A stretch of DNA of 64,000 bases from Nitrospiria bacterium (GCA_919901555.1 CAKKPG010000018.1:1-64000); one strand, 5' to 3'. Positions 42,199 to 51,207 are shown, counted from the first letter of the stretch. The notes: generated by a model from the sequence alone, not told the origin. Numbers and translations are program-made.

Positions 42199-43073
42199 TC
42201 TCCGCTTTGTGGTGCATACTTTCCGAGATTGAGGCTTTCAAGCGACGTATAGTCTTTTTCGTAATCTGTCCTGACCGGGCGTGACAGTTCCACGTTTTTC
42301 AACAAGGCCTGTGAAGCCCCACTGTCTGCAAGTTTCAGAATAGCCCCTGCAACGGTCTCCCGGACCGAGGCGGGTACGCGGGGGTGGGCGCAGAGGGCGT
42401 GGGACGGCACGGGAGGGGTTTGATAAACAGTGCGCAGCTGATCCTGTAATTCCGGGGACTCCTTGTGGAGGGTCTTGTTCACCCCGCCCCCAGCGGCCGA
42501 CATGCCCAGAATGACATGGCGGTACACATTGCCGTGGGTCGTGACGTATTTCGGAACGAAGGCTATACTTTCCTTTTCCGAGAGCAGCGCCCGTAAGTAC
42601 ATTGACGCAGCAAAAGCGCGCGCAGAGGGGAAAGCCAGCACAGCGCCGTTTAACTGTTTTACCGTTTTGACGGGGCTGTCCTTTCGTACCACGAGGATGC
42701 CGATCAGAGGTTCGGCATCCCGAATGAGGGGGATATATCCTTGCGCCTTTCTTGCCAGCACCGCATGATAGGGGCTGAGATAAACGAAATCGGGCGCGCC
42801 GCTGAGGAAATCCTGTTCAAAGTCCGGAATGGATTTGTAGAATTTCAGTTCCAGCTTCAGCCCCGTGTCAGCGGAAAGACGTGCTGTGAGGGGAATCCAG
42901 TCACGCTCGATGACCGACGGCGTAAACTGCGGAACGATCGCGAGGGTATAGGTTTTCTGCTCCGCAGCCTCCGGAGCCGTACCGGGATATGCTGTAAGCA
43001 AGAATGCCCGGCACAGGAGTGCCGCGAGGGTTCTTACAAGGAAGGTATATGTTGTTTTTTCTCCTCGTTCCAT
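42195..43073 (-). CDS. Periplasmic phosphate/phosphonate-binding-like protein (PhnD family)
   Basis: 292 residues from the ATG at 43073, with a signal peptide ending about GTAPEAAE. PhnD-like type II binding protein: LAIVPQFTPSVIERDW, DFVYLSPYHAVLARKAQGY, VLAFPSARAFAASMYLRALL. No ABC permease or ATPase is nearby. Instead the gene overlaps a membrane histidine kinase, so a sensory rather than transport role is likely. The ligand is unknown; family members bind phosphonates, phosphite or other small anions. Confidence 0.82.
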   Translation of the reverse strand: MERGEKTTYTFLVRTLAALLCRAFLLTAYPGTAPEAAEQKTYTLAIVPQFTPSVIERDWIPLTARLSADTGLKLELKFYKSIPDFEQDFLSGAPDFVYLSPYHAVLARKAQGYIPLIRDAEPLIGILVVRKDSPVKTVKQLNGAVLAFPSARAFAASMYLRALLSEKESIAFVPKYVTTHGNVYRHVILGMSAAGGGVNKTLHKESPELQDQLRTVYQTPPVPSHALCAHPRVPASVRETVAGAILKLADSGASQALLKNVELSRPVRTDYEKDYTSLESLNLGKYAPQSGE

Positions 43074-43135
43074 GGCATGCACTCTTCTTCGCAGCAATCC
43101 CGGAAAACCGGACCCGTAACGGCAAGGCCTTTTTG

Positions 43136-43149
43136 GGTATAATTATACC
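43136..43149. promoter_or_regulatory. Perfect 14-bp palindrome over a -10 element
   Basis: GGTATAATTATACC reads the same on both strands and contains TATAAT in both directions. It lies about 65 bases upstream of the PhnD-like start. A repressor site or bidirectional -10 is possible; no convincing -35 is seen. Confidence 0.4.
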
Positions 43150-43295
43150 AAATAAATCAATTCTCGGTGAGCGCCTGCGAAGAAAGAAAGGGCGAGCATG
43201 AAGCGATTCGGGAAGCGGATCTACTGCGGAGTGTTCCTGCCGGCGACGCTTTCTGAAAGAATGGGCAGGTGCGTTGATAGAGCCGATGATAAATT

Positions 43296-43371
43296 TGGTG
43301 GACGAGAAGGGATTTGAACCCTCGACCCCCGCATTGCGAACGCGGTGCTCTCCCAGCTGAGCTACTCGCCC
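43296..43371 (-). tRNA. tRNA-Ala (anticodon CGC)
   Basis: 76 bases. Acceptor GGGCGAG/CTCGTCC with the G3-U70 alanine identity pair, D stem GCTC/GAGC, anticodon stem CCGCG/TGCGG with loop TTCGCAA (anticodon CGC), T stem GAGGG/CCCTT, encoded CCA. Confidence 0.94.
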
Positions 43372-43395
43372 CTGTCAGTATCACTGGTGGGCTAC

Positions 43396-43424
43396 AATCT
43401 AATATATCGCATGGAATAATGCAA
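43396..43424 (-). promoter_or_regulatory. Probable promoter of tRNA-Ala
   Basis: Minus strand TTGCAT (43419-43424), 17 bases, TAGATT (43396-43401). Confidence 0.5.
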
Positions 43425-43466
43425 GTGAAAAGTTGGAGACGACCTCCGGTAACAGACGGAGCGGCT

Positions 43467-43481
43467 GACCTGAGTGGTTGC
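43467..43481. repeat. Lone, diverged end of the MITE-like element
   Basis: GACCTGAGTGGTTGC preceded by AGCGGCT, as in the end at 156-170. Two substitutions from the typical end. Confidence 0.5.
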
Positions 43482-43566
43482 CAGACGGACAGAAAGCGCA
43501 GAAAAGCCCTCTCTTGACGGATCGTGAGCTGTAGTCCCGTGTCTATCCTCAGTGCCCTGGAAGCTG

Positions 43567-43595
43567 TTGACAAATCCCTTCGTCTCGGATATAGT
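43567..43595 (+). promoter_or_regulatory. Promoter of the small basic protein and lipoprotein genes
   Basis: TTGACA (43567-43572), 17 bases, TATAGT (43590-43595). Confidence 0.75.
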
Positions 43596-43641
43596 GTGCC
43601 AGTTTGTCCATAGAGATATCAGGTGAAAGGAGAACCCTCCC

Positions 43642-43752
43642 ATGCGTGAAAAAGAGCGAGAACTCCGCCGCAAGCGGAAGCGGAGACAAGAACGGCTGCG
43701 GGAACGCCATAAGACCGCCAAAGCCGAAGCTGCTGCAAAGAAAGGAAAATGA
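43642..43752 (+). CDS. Very small, highly basic protein (36 residues)
   Basis: An ATG with AAAGGAG upstream opens a 36-codon frame ending TGA at 43750-43752. About half the residues are Arg or Lys (REKERELRRKRKRRQERLRE and then an Ala/Lys-rich tail), suggesting a single charged helix. It is the first gene after a clear promoter and ends 3 bases before the lipoprotein GTG, so translation is probably coupled. It might bind nucleic acid or act as a leader peptide. No family is certain. Confidence 0.6.
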   Translation: MREKERELRRKRKRRQERLRERHKTAKAEAAAKKGK

Positions 43753-43755
43753 CCC

Positions 43756-45663
43756 GTGCCGCTGAGGCTGACCATTACCCGGGCGATACCGATACTCCTT
43801 CTCGCGGCCCTTGTGCTCGCGGGCTGTCCGCCGAAATTGCCCCCGGAGGCGCCCTGGGAAAAGGACGCCCGCGCACTCCTGGAACAGGCCGACGGCCTCT
43901 TCGTGAAACGCCAGTACGATCAGGCTGCGAAAGCAGTGGACGCCTTTTTCGCCCGGTATCCCAAGAGCAAGCACGCGGACCGCGCGCTTTTCCTCATGGG
44001 AGAAATACGCCTCACGCTCCGGGACTACCCGCGTGCGCTCAGCTACTATAAGGAAATTATTGAGAAGTTTCCGTCCTCATCGCTCATTATCGAGGCCCGG
44101 TACAAGCTGGGGCTGTGTTACTTCGAGCTCAAGGAGTACGACCTGGCCGTCGCCAACCTTGCTGACCGGGGCAGGATCACCGATCCCGCCAAACTGCGGC
44201 GCACCGCCGAGATGCTCTCGGCGGCATACGGTGTGAAAAAGAACTACTTCCAGGCGATCAAGGAAAACATCGCCCTCATCAACCTTTCCCAGGATGAACG
44301 GCAGAAGTCGGGATATCGTGACCGCATCAAGGAGATCATCGAAAAAAATCTGTCCGAAGATGAATTGAAATCCCTGTCCTCGGGCACGGCCTACCCCGCG
44401 GATATCGCGCTGCTCCGCTTTGCCGGCCTGATGATGGAACAGCGCAAGTACCGCGAGGCGGTCAAGATCGGCAGGGATTTCCTCGAACGGTTCCCCTCCC
44501 ACGCGGAGAAGACCCGGGCGGAGATGCTCGTTGCCCAGGCCACGGCGAACCTCTCCGCGCCCCGCTACCTTATCGGGGTGCTGATACCGCGTTCGGGGCC
44601 GCTCGCGGCCTTCGGCGACAAGGTGCTCAGGGGCGCTCAACTTGCGCTCCATGAGCATAACCTCCAGAACCCCGACAATCGGGCCGAGGTCATCGTGAAG
44701 GACTGCGAAGGGTCGCCGGAGAAGACCAACGCTGCAATGGCCGAGCTCGCCTCGCAGGGAATCGTGGCCGCCATCGGCCCCTTGCTGACAAAATCGGTCG
44801 AGGCCCTGGCGCCGTCTCTCGACAAGCTCAAGGTCCCCGTCATCACCCCCGCCGCATCGGGCCCCGGCATTACGGAATTGAGCCCCTGGATCTTCAGAAA
44901 CGCCATTACCAACGCGTCCCAGGCCGCGGCGGCGGCCCAGTACGCCCTCAAGCTCAAACTCAGAAAATTCGTCATCCTCTACCCCGATGACGCATACGGC
45001 AAGGACCTTTCCCGCCTCTTCACAAAAGAGCTGACAAAAAAGGCGGAGCTCCTCGCCACCGTAAAATATCCTCCGGAGACGAACGACTTCGGCCCCTATA
45101 TCAGAAGCATCATGGAGATCGACTTCCGGTCGCGGAAAATCCTTCTCCCCGAAGATGAGGCCGAGCGGAAAAAGCTCTTCCAGGAATATGCGCCGAGCTT
45201 CGACGCCCTCTATCTGCCGGGATATGCCGACAAGGTCGGCCTGCTCATCCCCCAGCTCGCGTTCTACAATATCGCGGGGAAAACGCTGATGGGATCGAAC
45301 AGCTGGCATACCGAGGAACTGATAGAGCGCGCCGGACGCCATGCCGAAGGCGCCCTGTTCGTCGACGGTTTCTTCCCGGAGAGCGCCGACCCTGCGATCC
45401 AGTCCGTGATCGCGGCCTATCGTTCGGCATACCAGGAAGAGCCCGATATCCTTGCAGCCCAGGCGTATGACGCTGCCATGATGATACTCTCGCTCCTGAA
45501 AGAGCGAAAGGAGACCCCTCTCGCGGTGAGAGACGGCCTCCTGGCGCTTCAAAATTTCCCCGGCATATCGGGAAGCACGTCCTTTCTGGGCGGCGGCGAG
45601 GCGCAAAAAAAGCTTTTCCTCATCAAGATCGAAGACGGCAGATTTGTGCTCGTAAACGACTGA
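43756..45663 (+). CDS. Lipoprotein with TPR region and periplasmic-binding domain (LpoA-like)
   Basis: 635 residues, GTG start with AAAGGA upstream. Lipobox LAGC with Cys24. Residues 30-260 look like outer-membrane TPR repeats (YDQAAKAVDAFFARYPKSKHAD, YKEIIEKFP). Residues 265-635 form a type I periplasmic-binding fold (IGVLIPRSGPLAAFGDKV, AAIGPLLTKSVEALAP, FVILYPDDAYGKDLSRLF). The TPR plus binding-protein layout is that of LpoA, the outer-membrane activator of PBP1A. It could instead be an amino-acid-type receptor. It sits behind its own promoter and the 36-residue gene. Confidence 0.78.
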   Translation: MPLRLTITRAIPILLLAALVLAGCPPKLPPEAPWEKDARALLEQADGLFVKRQYDQAAKAVDAFFARYPKSKHADRALFLMGEIRLTLRDYPRALSYYKEIIEKFPSSSLIIEARYKLGLCYFELKEYDLAVANLADRGRITDPAKLRRTAEMLSAAYGVKKNYFQAIKENIALINLSQDERQKSGYRDRIKEIIEKNLSEDELKSLSSGTAYPADIALLRFAGLMMEQRKYREAVKIGRDFLERFPSHAEKTRAEMLVAQATANLSAPRYLIGVLIPRSGPLAAFGDKVLRGAQLALHEHNLQNPDNRAEVIVKDCEGSPEKTNAAMAELASQGIVAAIGPLLTKSVEALAPSLDKLKVPVITPAASGPGITELSPWIFRNAITNASQAAAAAQYALKLKLRKFVILYPDDAYGKDLSRLFTKELTKKAELLATVKYPPETNDFGPYIRSIMEIDFRSRKILLPEDEAERKKLFQEYAPSFDALYLPGYADKVGLLIPQLAFYNIAGKTLMGSNSWHTEELIERAGRHAEGALFVDGFFPESADPAIQSVIAAYRSAYQEEPDILAAQAYDAAMMILSLLKERKETPLAVRDGLLALQNFPGISGSTSFLGGGEAQKKLFLIKIEDGRFVLVND

Positions 45664-45689
45664 AACCAGCCGTTCCTGCGCATTTTTTC

Positions 45690-45718
45690 TTGACACTCCC
45701 CGCGTTTTCCCTTAGTAT
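45690..45718 (+). promoter_or_regulatory. Promoter upstream of the pyruvate carboxylase genes
   Basis: TTGACA (45690-45695), 17 bases, TAGTAT (45713-45718). The repeat module at 45763 lies between it and the gene. Confidence 0.6.
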
Positions 45719-45762
45719 CCAAGTTCACAATTCCCGCTATTTACTGCTGCGCCGGGGAAAAA

Positions 45763-45852
45763 ATCCGTAACACGACTGCCGCGAATAATGCAAATGACAC
45801 GAGTAACCCTCGGGATTTATTCGTGAAATTCTTCCATTCGTCTTATTCGTGA
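45763..45852. repeat. Word-palindrome module (CACGA/CGAATA words)
   Basis: TAACACGACTGCCGCGAATA then GACACGAG on the left; TTATTCGTG, CCATTCGTCTTATTCGTG on the right. Lies in the leader of the carboxylase gene. Confidence 0.55.
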
Positions 45853-45882
45853 TGCCCTTTCTTTTGATGGAGTTTTCGGCCG

Positions 45883-47298
45883 ATGTTTAAAAAAGTCTTG
45901 ATAACCAACCGCGGCGAGATCGCCCTCAGGATCATCCGCGCCTGCAATGAACTGGGGCTGCGTACCGTGGCCATCCATTCCGAGGCGGACGCCACGACGC
46001 TCTACGTGAAAAAGGCGGACGAGGCCGCCCTCATCGGCCCCGGCCCCCTTGCGGGCTATCTCAACATCTACGGCATCATCGACCTCGCCAAGCAGATGGG
46101 CGCCGACGCCATCCACCCCGGCTACGGATTTCTTTCCGAGAATGCCGAATTCGGCCGGGCCTGCGCCGATGCCGGCATCATCTTCATCGGCCCCCATCCG
46201 CAGGCCATCAAAGACATGGGTCTCAAGATCGAGGCCCGGCAGAAGATGGCCTCCATCGGCGTACCGGTCATCCCCGGGTCGACGGCCCTCCATTCCGAGG
46301 AAGAGGCCGTCGAAGCGGCCGAGAAGATCGGCTATCCCGTGATCCTCAAGGCCTCGGCCGGAGGAGGAGGCCGGGGACTCCGGGTCTGCTGGAACGCGAA
46401 CAACGTGCGCCGCATGCTTCCCCTGGCCGTGGGCGAGGCGAAAAAGGCCTTCGGCAACGACGCCGTGTTCATCGAAAAGTACATCGAAGAGCCGCACCAT
46501 ATCGAGTTCCAGATCGTCGCGGACAAACACGGCAATGTCATTCACCTCGGCGAACGCGACTGCTCGCTCCAGCGCAGGCACCAGAAGCTCGTGGAGATCG
46601 CTCCCTCGCTCATCCTCGATGACAAGCTCAGGCGGGAAATGGGCGAGGCCGCGGTCACGGTGGCCAGGTCCGTGGGCTACGACAACGTGGGCACCGTCGA
46701 GTTCCTCGTGGACAAGAACAGGAACTATTACTTCCTCGAGATGAACACCCGCATCCAGGTGGAGCATACGATCACCGAGGAGATCACCGGCATAGACCTG
46801 GTCCAGACCATGATCCGCATCGCCGCGGGCGAGAAGCTGCCCCTGAAGCAGGAAGACGTCACCCTCCGGGGCTACGCCATCCAGTGCCGGATCAACGCCG
46901 AAGACCCGCTGAACGACTTTCTGCCCGCCATTGGCAAGATCACGGGCTATTACTCTCCGGGAGGATACGGCGTCCGCATCGACGGCAACGTGTACCGCGG
47001 GTATACCGTGCCGCCGTACTACGACTCCCTCCTGGCCAAGCTCGTAGTCCGGGGCGAGACCTGGGATGAAACCGTGCGGCGCATGCACCGCTGCCTGAGC
47101 GAGTACGTGATCCGGGGGGTCAAGACCACCATCCCCTACTATAAAAAAGTTATGGAGGACCCGAAGTTCATCTCCGGGAACTTCAGCACGCGCTACGTAG
47201 AGGAACAGGCGGAAAAACTCTCCTACGAGCACGAGAAGGACCCCGCTGATGCCGCCATCGCCATCGCCGCGGCGATTGTGGCGCATTCGAAGGTCTAA
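45883..47298 (+). CDS. pycA: Pyruvate carboxylase subunit A (biotin carboxylase)
   Basis: ATP-dependent carboxylation of the biotin carrier. 471 residues. Start [32 protein letters not shown], the ATP-grasp loop [22 protein letters not shown] and [15 protein letters not shown] are all typical. It could also serve acetyl-CoA carboxylase (AccC), but the neighbour encodes a carboxyltransferase with a biotin carrier, which points to two-subunit pyruvate carboxylase. Confidence 0.92.
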   Translation: MFKKVLITNRGEIALRIIRACNELGLRTVAIHSEADATTLYVKKADEAALIGPGPLAGYLNIYGIIDLAKQMGADAIHPGYGFLSENAEFGRACADAGIIFIGPHPQAIKDMGLKIEARQKMASIGVPVIPGSTALHSEEEAVEAAEKIGYPVILKASAGGGGRGLRVCWNANNVRRMLPLAVGEAKKAFGNDAVFIEKYIEEPHHIEFQIVADKHGNVIHLGERDCSLQRRHQKLVEIAPSLILDDKLRREMGEAAVTVARSVGYDNVGTVEFLVDKNRNYYFLEMNTRIQVEHTITEEITGIDLVQTMIRIAAGEKLPLKQEDVTLRGYAIQCRINAEDPLNDFLPAIGKITGYYSPGGYGVRIDGNVYRGYTVPPYYDSLLAKLVVRGETWDETVRRMHRCLSEYVIRGVKTTIPYYKKVMEDPKFISGNFSTRYVEEQAEKLSYEHEKDPADAAIAIAAAIVAHSKV

Positions 47299-47300
47299 AA

Positions 47301-47440
47301 GACGCAAAGAGCATAGCGCAGAGAGCATGGCGGAATGGCATGGAGCATGGTGCATAGGGCTTAAATCTTTTACCCCTTGCGCTCTGCTCTCTGCGGTTTT
47401 GCCATTACCCTATGCCCTCTGCTCCATGCCCTATGCGGTT
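47301..47440. repeat. Word-palindrome module (GGCATAG/GAGCATGG), longest copy
   Basis: GAGCATAGCGCAGAGAGCAT, GGCATGGAGCATGGTGCATA on the left; GCGCTCTGCTCTCTGCGG and CTATGCCCTCTGCTCCATGC on the right. Separates pycA from pycB. Confidence 0.75.
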
Positions 47441-47452
47441 TTGGGAGTTGAA

Positions 47453-49306
47453 ATGCCGAACAGTAAGAAGACAGCTGCAAAAAAAGTCCGGATCATGGAC
47501 ACCACCCTCCGGGACGCGCACCAGAGCCTGCTCGCCACCCGGATGAAGACGGAAGACCTTCTTCCCGTGGCCGAGGTGATGGACGGCATCGGGTTCTGGT
47601 CCGTCGAGGTCTGGGGAGGCGCGACGTTCGACACCTGTCTTCGCTTTCTCCGGGAAGACCCCTGGGAGCGGCTGCGCGCGCTCAAGAAGGCCTTCAAGAA
47701 GACGCCGCTCCAGATGCTGCTCCGCGGGCAGAACGTGGTGGGCTACCGCCATTACGCCGACGACGTCGTGGAGCGGTTCGTCGAAAAGGCCGTCGAGAAC
47801 GGCATGAACGTGTTCCGCATCTTCGACGCCCTGAACGACTTCCGGAACATCAAGTCCTCGGTCAAGGCCGTGATCAAGTCCGGCGGCAAGGTGGAGGCCG
47901 CTTTCTGCTACACCCTGGGGCATATCTATAATAACGATGTGTTCGTTGACATGGCCAAAAAGCTGGAGGACATGGGCACGGACACCCTCTGCATCAAGGA
48001 CATGGCGGGGCTCCTGGCGCCCATGGACGCTTATGATCTTGTGAGCAAGCTCAAAAAATCCATCGGCCTGCCCATCCATCTTCATACGCACGACACGAGC
48101 GCCATGGCCGTGGCGACGACGCTCAAGGCTATTGAGGCGGGAGTGGATATTGTAGACTGTGCAGCCTCGTCCATGGCCGGCGGCACAAGCCAGCCGCCCT
48201 TGGAGACCATGGTCCATATCCTGAAAGGGACTCCCCACGACACCGGCCTCGACCTCAAGCTCATCGGCCAGGTGACGGAACACTTCAAGAGCGTGCGCAG
48301 GAAATACCATGCCTTCGAGAGCGAATACACCGGCATCGACCCCAATGCCATCATCTATCAGGTCCCGGGCGGCATGATCTCGAACCTCGCCACTCAGCTC
48401 AAGGAACAGAACGCGCTGAACCGCATGGAAGAGGTGATGGCCGAGGTGCCGCGGGTGCGTGAGGATTTCGGCTTCCCGCCCCTCGTCACCCCGTCGAGCC
48501 AAATCGTCGGCACCCAGGCGACCCTCAACATCGTTACGGGCGAGCGGTACAAGGTCGTCACGAGCGAGGTCAAGAACTACCTCAAGGGGCTCTACGGCAA
48601 GCCGCCTGCGCCGGTGAACGCGGACATCAGAAAGAAGATCCTCGGCGATGAAGCCGTGGTGGAAGTGCGGCCCGCCGACCTCCTGGAGCCGGAGCTCGAG
48701 AAAGCCAGGAAAGAGGCCGGCGAAAAGGCGAAGACCGATGAAGACGTGATCTCGTACGCATTGTTCCCGAAGATATTCCTTGAGTTCGCCGAGCTCAGGG
48801 ACAAGGGCTTCCCGCCCGAGGAGCCGAAGAAGCCCGCGGCAGCGGCGGCCCCCGGCGAGGCCGGGCCGACCCTTGCTCCCTCGGAATTCATGATCAACGT
48901 GCACGGCGAGTCGTACCACATCAAGGTCGGCGGCAAGGGCCACAAGTCCGAGGGCAAGCGGCCCTACTTCCTCTGGGTGGACAACCAGCTCGTCGAGGTC
49001 CTGGTCGAGCCCCTCGTCGAGGTGCTCCCGTCCGAGGAAGGTAAAATATCGCCGAACGTGGGCGGCCGGTCCAAGCGGCCCAAGGCCAAGGAACCCGGCG
49101 ACGTGACCGCGCCCATGCCGGGGGCGGTGGTCAAGATCAAGGTGAAAGTGGGCGACCAGGTCAAGGCCGGCGACACGGTCCTGATCATCGAGGCCATGAA
49201 GATGGAGAACGAGGTCCACACCCCGGTAACGGGCGAGGTGAAGGAGATCCACGTCAAGGAAGGCGACAGCGTGAACCCCGACGAGGCGCTGGTGGTGGTA
49301 AGATAA
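47453..49306 (+). CDS. pycB: Pyruvate carboxylase subunit B (carboxyltransferase with biotin carrier)
   Basis: 617 residues from the ATG at 47453 (GGGAG upstream). The carboxyltransferase domain begins MDTTLRDAHQSLLATRM and has WGGATFDTCLRFL and KDMAGLLAP. A conserved linker domain follows. The C-terminal biotinyl domain has the biotin lysine in EAMKMEN. It makes oxaloacetate from pyruvate together with PycA, an anaplerotic step. OadA of sodium-pumping decarboxylase has a similar layout, but the oadB/oadG membrane subunits are absent. Confidence 0.92.
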   Translation: MPNSKKTAAKKVRIMDTTLRDAHQSLLATRMKTEDLLPVAEVMDGIGFWSVEVWGGATFDTCLRFLREDPWERLRALKKAFKKTPLQMLLRGQNVVGYRHYADDVVERFVEKAVENGMNVFRIFDALNDFRNIKSSVKAVIKSGGKVEAAFCYTLGHIYNNDVFVDMAKKLEDMGTDTLCIKDMAGLLAPMDAYDLVSKLKKSIGLPIHLHTHDTSAMAVATTLKAIEAGVDIVDCAASSMAGGTSQPPLETMVHILKGTPHDTGLDLKLIGQVTEHFKSVRRKYHAFESEYTGIDPNAIIYQVPGGMISNLATQLKEQNALNRMEEVMAEVPRVREDFGFPPLVTPSSQIVGTQATLNIVTGERYKVVTSEVKNYLKGLYGKPPAPVNADIRKKILGDEAVVEVRPADLLEPELEKARKEAGEKAKTDEDVISYALFPKIFLEFAELRDKGFPPEEPKKPAAAAAPGEAGPTLAPSEFMINVHGESYHIKVGGKGHKSEGKRPYFLWVDNQLVEVLVEPLVEVLPSEEGKISPNVGGRSKRPKAKEPGDVTAPMPGAVVKIKVKVGDQVKAGDTVLIIEAMKMENEVHTPVTGEVKEIHVKEGDSVNPDEALVVVR

Positions 49307-49311
49307 AGCAA

Positions 49312-49396
49312 TCCGCATAGGGCATAGAGCAGAGAGAATTGATGGGCCGGCTTATTATCTTTTGCCCCATGCGCCATGCACTCTGCTCTTTGCTGC
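49312..49396. repeat. Word-palindrome module (GGCATAG)
   Basis: CGCATAGGGCATAGAGCAGA on the left; TGCCCCATGCGCCATGCACT then CTGCTC on the right. Confidence 0.7.
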
Positions 49397-49403
49397 ATAA
49401 ACC

Positions 49404-50105
49404 ATGGAAGAACTGAGTACCATACAAAAGATCGTCGTCATCGCCCCGCCTTTTGTTTTGGCCGTTATACTTCATGAAGTAACTCATGGCTGGATAGCGG
49501 AAAAACTCGGCGACCCGACAGCTCGCAATGCCGGGAGACTCACGCTCAATCCCATTCGGCACATAGACCTGTACTGGACCATTATAATGCCGCTCCTGCT
49601 CTATTTTACGATAGGCTTCGTTGTTGGCGGCGCAAAACCGGTGCCGATCAACCCCTATAACTTTAAAAATCCTAAGCGGGATATGGCACTTTCGTCCCTG
49701 GCTGGTCCAGGCGTGAATTTGCTCTTGGGTGTTGCTTTTGCTTTCCTTCTGAGAAGCATCCTGCCCATTTTGAAAGAAATTGTTCCAGACGCAGTCTGGG
49801 AACCGGCCGCCCTTCCCGTTGCACTGATGCTCGGTACCGGTGTCGTTATCAATGTTGCACTTGCCGTGTTCAACATGATCCCCATACCGCCTCTTGACGG
49901 CAGCAGAATCGTGTATTGGCTCTTGCCGGACAAACAGGCTGCCGCCTACTATCGACTTGAGCCTTACGGCATTCTCATTCTTATGGCGTTATTGGCGCTC
50001 AGGATACTTGGAACTATTGTCTGGCCGATTATAGTCTCTATACTTTACTTTCTTCTCGGCGAGGACCTTCTCGTGTTTCTCGCAAATTATCTTCTGAAAA
50101 GGTAA
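49404..50105 (+). CDS. Site-2 protease-like membrane metalloprotease (M50 family)
   Basis: 233 residues with five to six membrane helices. Zinc site HEVTH in helix one, the second metal motif NMIPIPPLDGSRI in a later helix, and the conserved LSSLAGPGVNLLLG. No PDZ domain, so it belongs to the short cyanobacterial/archaeal-like S2P group rather than RseP. Next gene is trpS after 24 bases. The substrate is unknown. Confidence 0.88.
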   Translation: MEELSTIQKIVVIAPPFVLAVILHEVTHGWIAEKLGDPTARNAGRLTLNPIRHIDLYWTIIMPLLLYFTIGFVVGGAKPVPINPYNFKNPKRDMALSSLAGPGVNLLLGVAFAFLLRSILPILKEIVPDAVWEPAALPVALMLGTGVVINVALAVFNMIPIPPLDGSRIVYWLLPDKQAAAYYRLEPYGILILMALLALRILGTIVWPIIVSILYFLLGEDLLVFLANYLLKR

Positions 50106-50129
50106 GGGCGGGGTTAAAAAGGATTTACC

Positions 50130-51113
50130 ATGCCGAAAAAACGCGTCTTAAGCGGAATGCAGCCGAGCGGCCTCCTGCACCTCGGGAATTTGATGGGCGC
50201 CCTGGACAACTGGAAGAAGCTCCAGGACGAGTACGACTGCTATTACTTCATCGCGGACTGGCACGCCCTCACCACGCAGTACGCCGACACGTCCAAAATG
50301 CGCGCCTTTATCCGGGAGATGATCATCGACTGGCTCGCGGCCGGCATCGACCCGGAAAAATCCGTCATCTTCCAGCAGTCCCGGCTCCCCGAGCATGCCG
50401 TGCTCCATGTTCTCCTTTCGATGATCACACCGCTCCCGTGGCTTGAACGGGTGCCCACGTACAAGGAGAAGATGGAGCAGGTCCAGGACAAGGACCTGCA
50501 TACCTACGGGTTCCTGGGCTATCCCGTGCTCCAGGCCGCGGACATTCTCATCTATAAGGCGGATTTCGTGCCCGTGGGCATCGATCAGCTCCCGCACCTG
50601 GAGCTCACCCGGGAAATCGGCCGCCGGTTCAACTCCTTGTACGGCGGGATTCTGGCCGAGCCCCAGCCGCTCCTGACGCAGTATCCCAAGCTTCTGGGCA
50701 CCGACGGCCGCAAGATGAGCAAGAGCTACAATAATACGATCAACCTTTCGGACAGCCCCGGGGAGATCACCAAAAAGCTCATGGCGATGATCACCGACCC
50801 GGCACGGATGCGGCGGCAGGACCCCGGGAATCCCGATGTCTGTCCCCTCTTCGCCCTCGACAGGATCTTCGCGCCGAAAGAGTGGTGCGATTACGTCGAC
50901 GTGGAATGCCGCCGCGCAGGCCTCGGATGCGTGGACGACAAAAAGGAGCTCCTGAAGCGCCTCCTGGCTTATCTCAAGCCCATCCAGGACAAGAGGAAGG
51001 AGCTCTCCGCCGACCCCGGGAAGATCGCCGGGATCATTGCCGAAGGCTCACGCAAGGCGCGAGCTCTTGCTCAGAAGACGCTGGCCGAAGTGAACGAGGC
51101 GATGAAGCTGTAG
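50130..51113 (+). CDS. trpS: Tryptophanyl-tRNA synthetase
   Basis: 327 residues, class I synthetase. HIGH-like motif PSGLLHLGNLMG and KMSKS motif in GRKMSKSYNNTI. DQLPHLELTREIGRRFN is the TrpRS tryptophan-site region. AAGGAT lies before the ATG. M50-trpS adjacency is common in related bacteria. Confidence 0.97.
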   Translation: MPKKRVLSGMQPSGLLHLGNLMGALDNWKKLQDEYDCYYFIADWHALTTQYADTSKMRAFIREMIIDWLAAGIDPEKSVIFQQSRLPEHAVLHVLLSMITPLPWLERVPTYKEKMEQVQDKDLHTYGFLGYPVLQAADILIYKADFVPVGIDQLPHLELTREIGRRFNSLYGGILAEPQPLLTQYPKLLGTDGRKMSKSYNNTINLSDSPGEITKKLMAMITDPARMRRQDPGNPDVCPLFALDRIFAPKEWCDYVDVECRRAGLGCVDDKKELLKRLLAYLKPIQDKRKELSADPGKIAGIIAEGSRKARALAQKTLAEVNEAMKL

Positions 51114-51178
51114 CAAGGATCTCTGTTCCCTTTCGCGCTTACCTGCCTTCTGCGGTCGCGCTACTTCAAGAAAAAACC

Positions 51179-51207
51179 TTGACAATACAGGGCGTCTCTC
51201 CTATTAT
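51179..51207 (+). promoter_or_regulatory. Promoter of the polyprenyl synthase operon
   Basis: TTGACA (51179-51184), 17 bases, TATTAT (51202-51207), 41 bases before the ATG. Confidence 0.75.

Noticed and set aside
44077..45696. 539-codon open frame antisense to the LpoA-like gene
   Set aside because: Shadow of strongly biased codons; the sense frame has a signal peptide and recognised domains.
45883..49306. Sodium-pumping oxaloacetate decarboxylase or acetyl-CoA carboxylase
   Set aside because: oadB/oadG and accA/accD/accB are not adjacent. A biotin carboxylase next to a carboxyltransferase-biotin-carrier fusion fits two-subunit pyruvate carboxylase better.
47405..49318. 637-codon open frame antisense to pycB
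   Set aside because: The sense strand encodes an unmistakable carboxyltransferase with EAMKMEN. The antisense product is low-complexity His/Asp/Leu.
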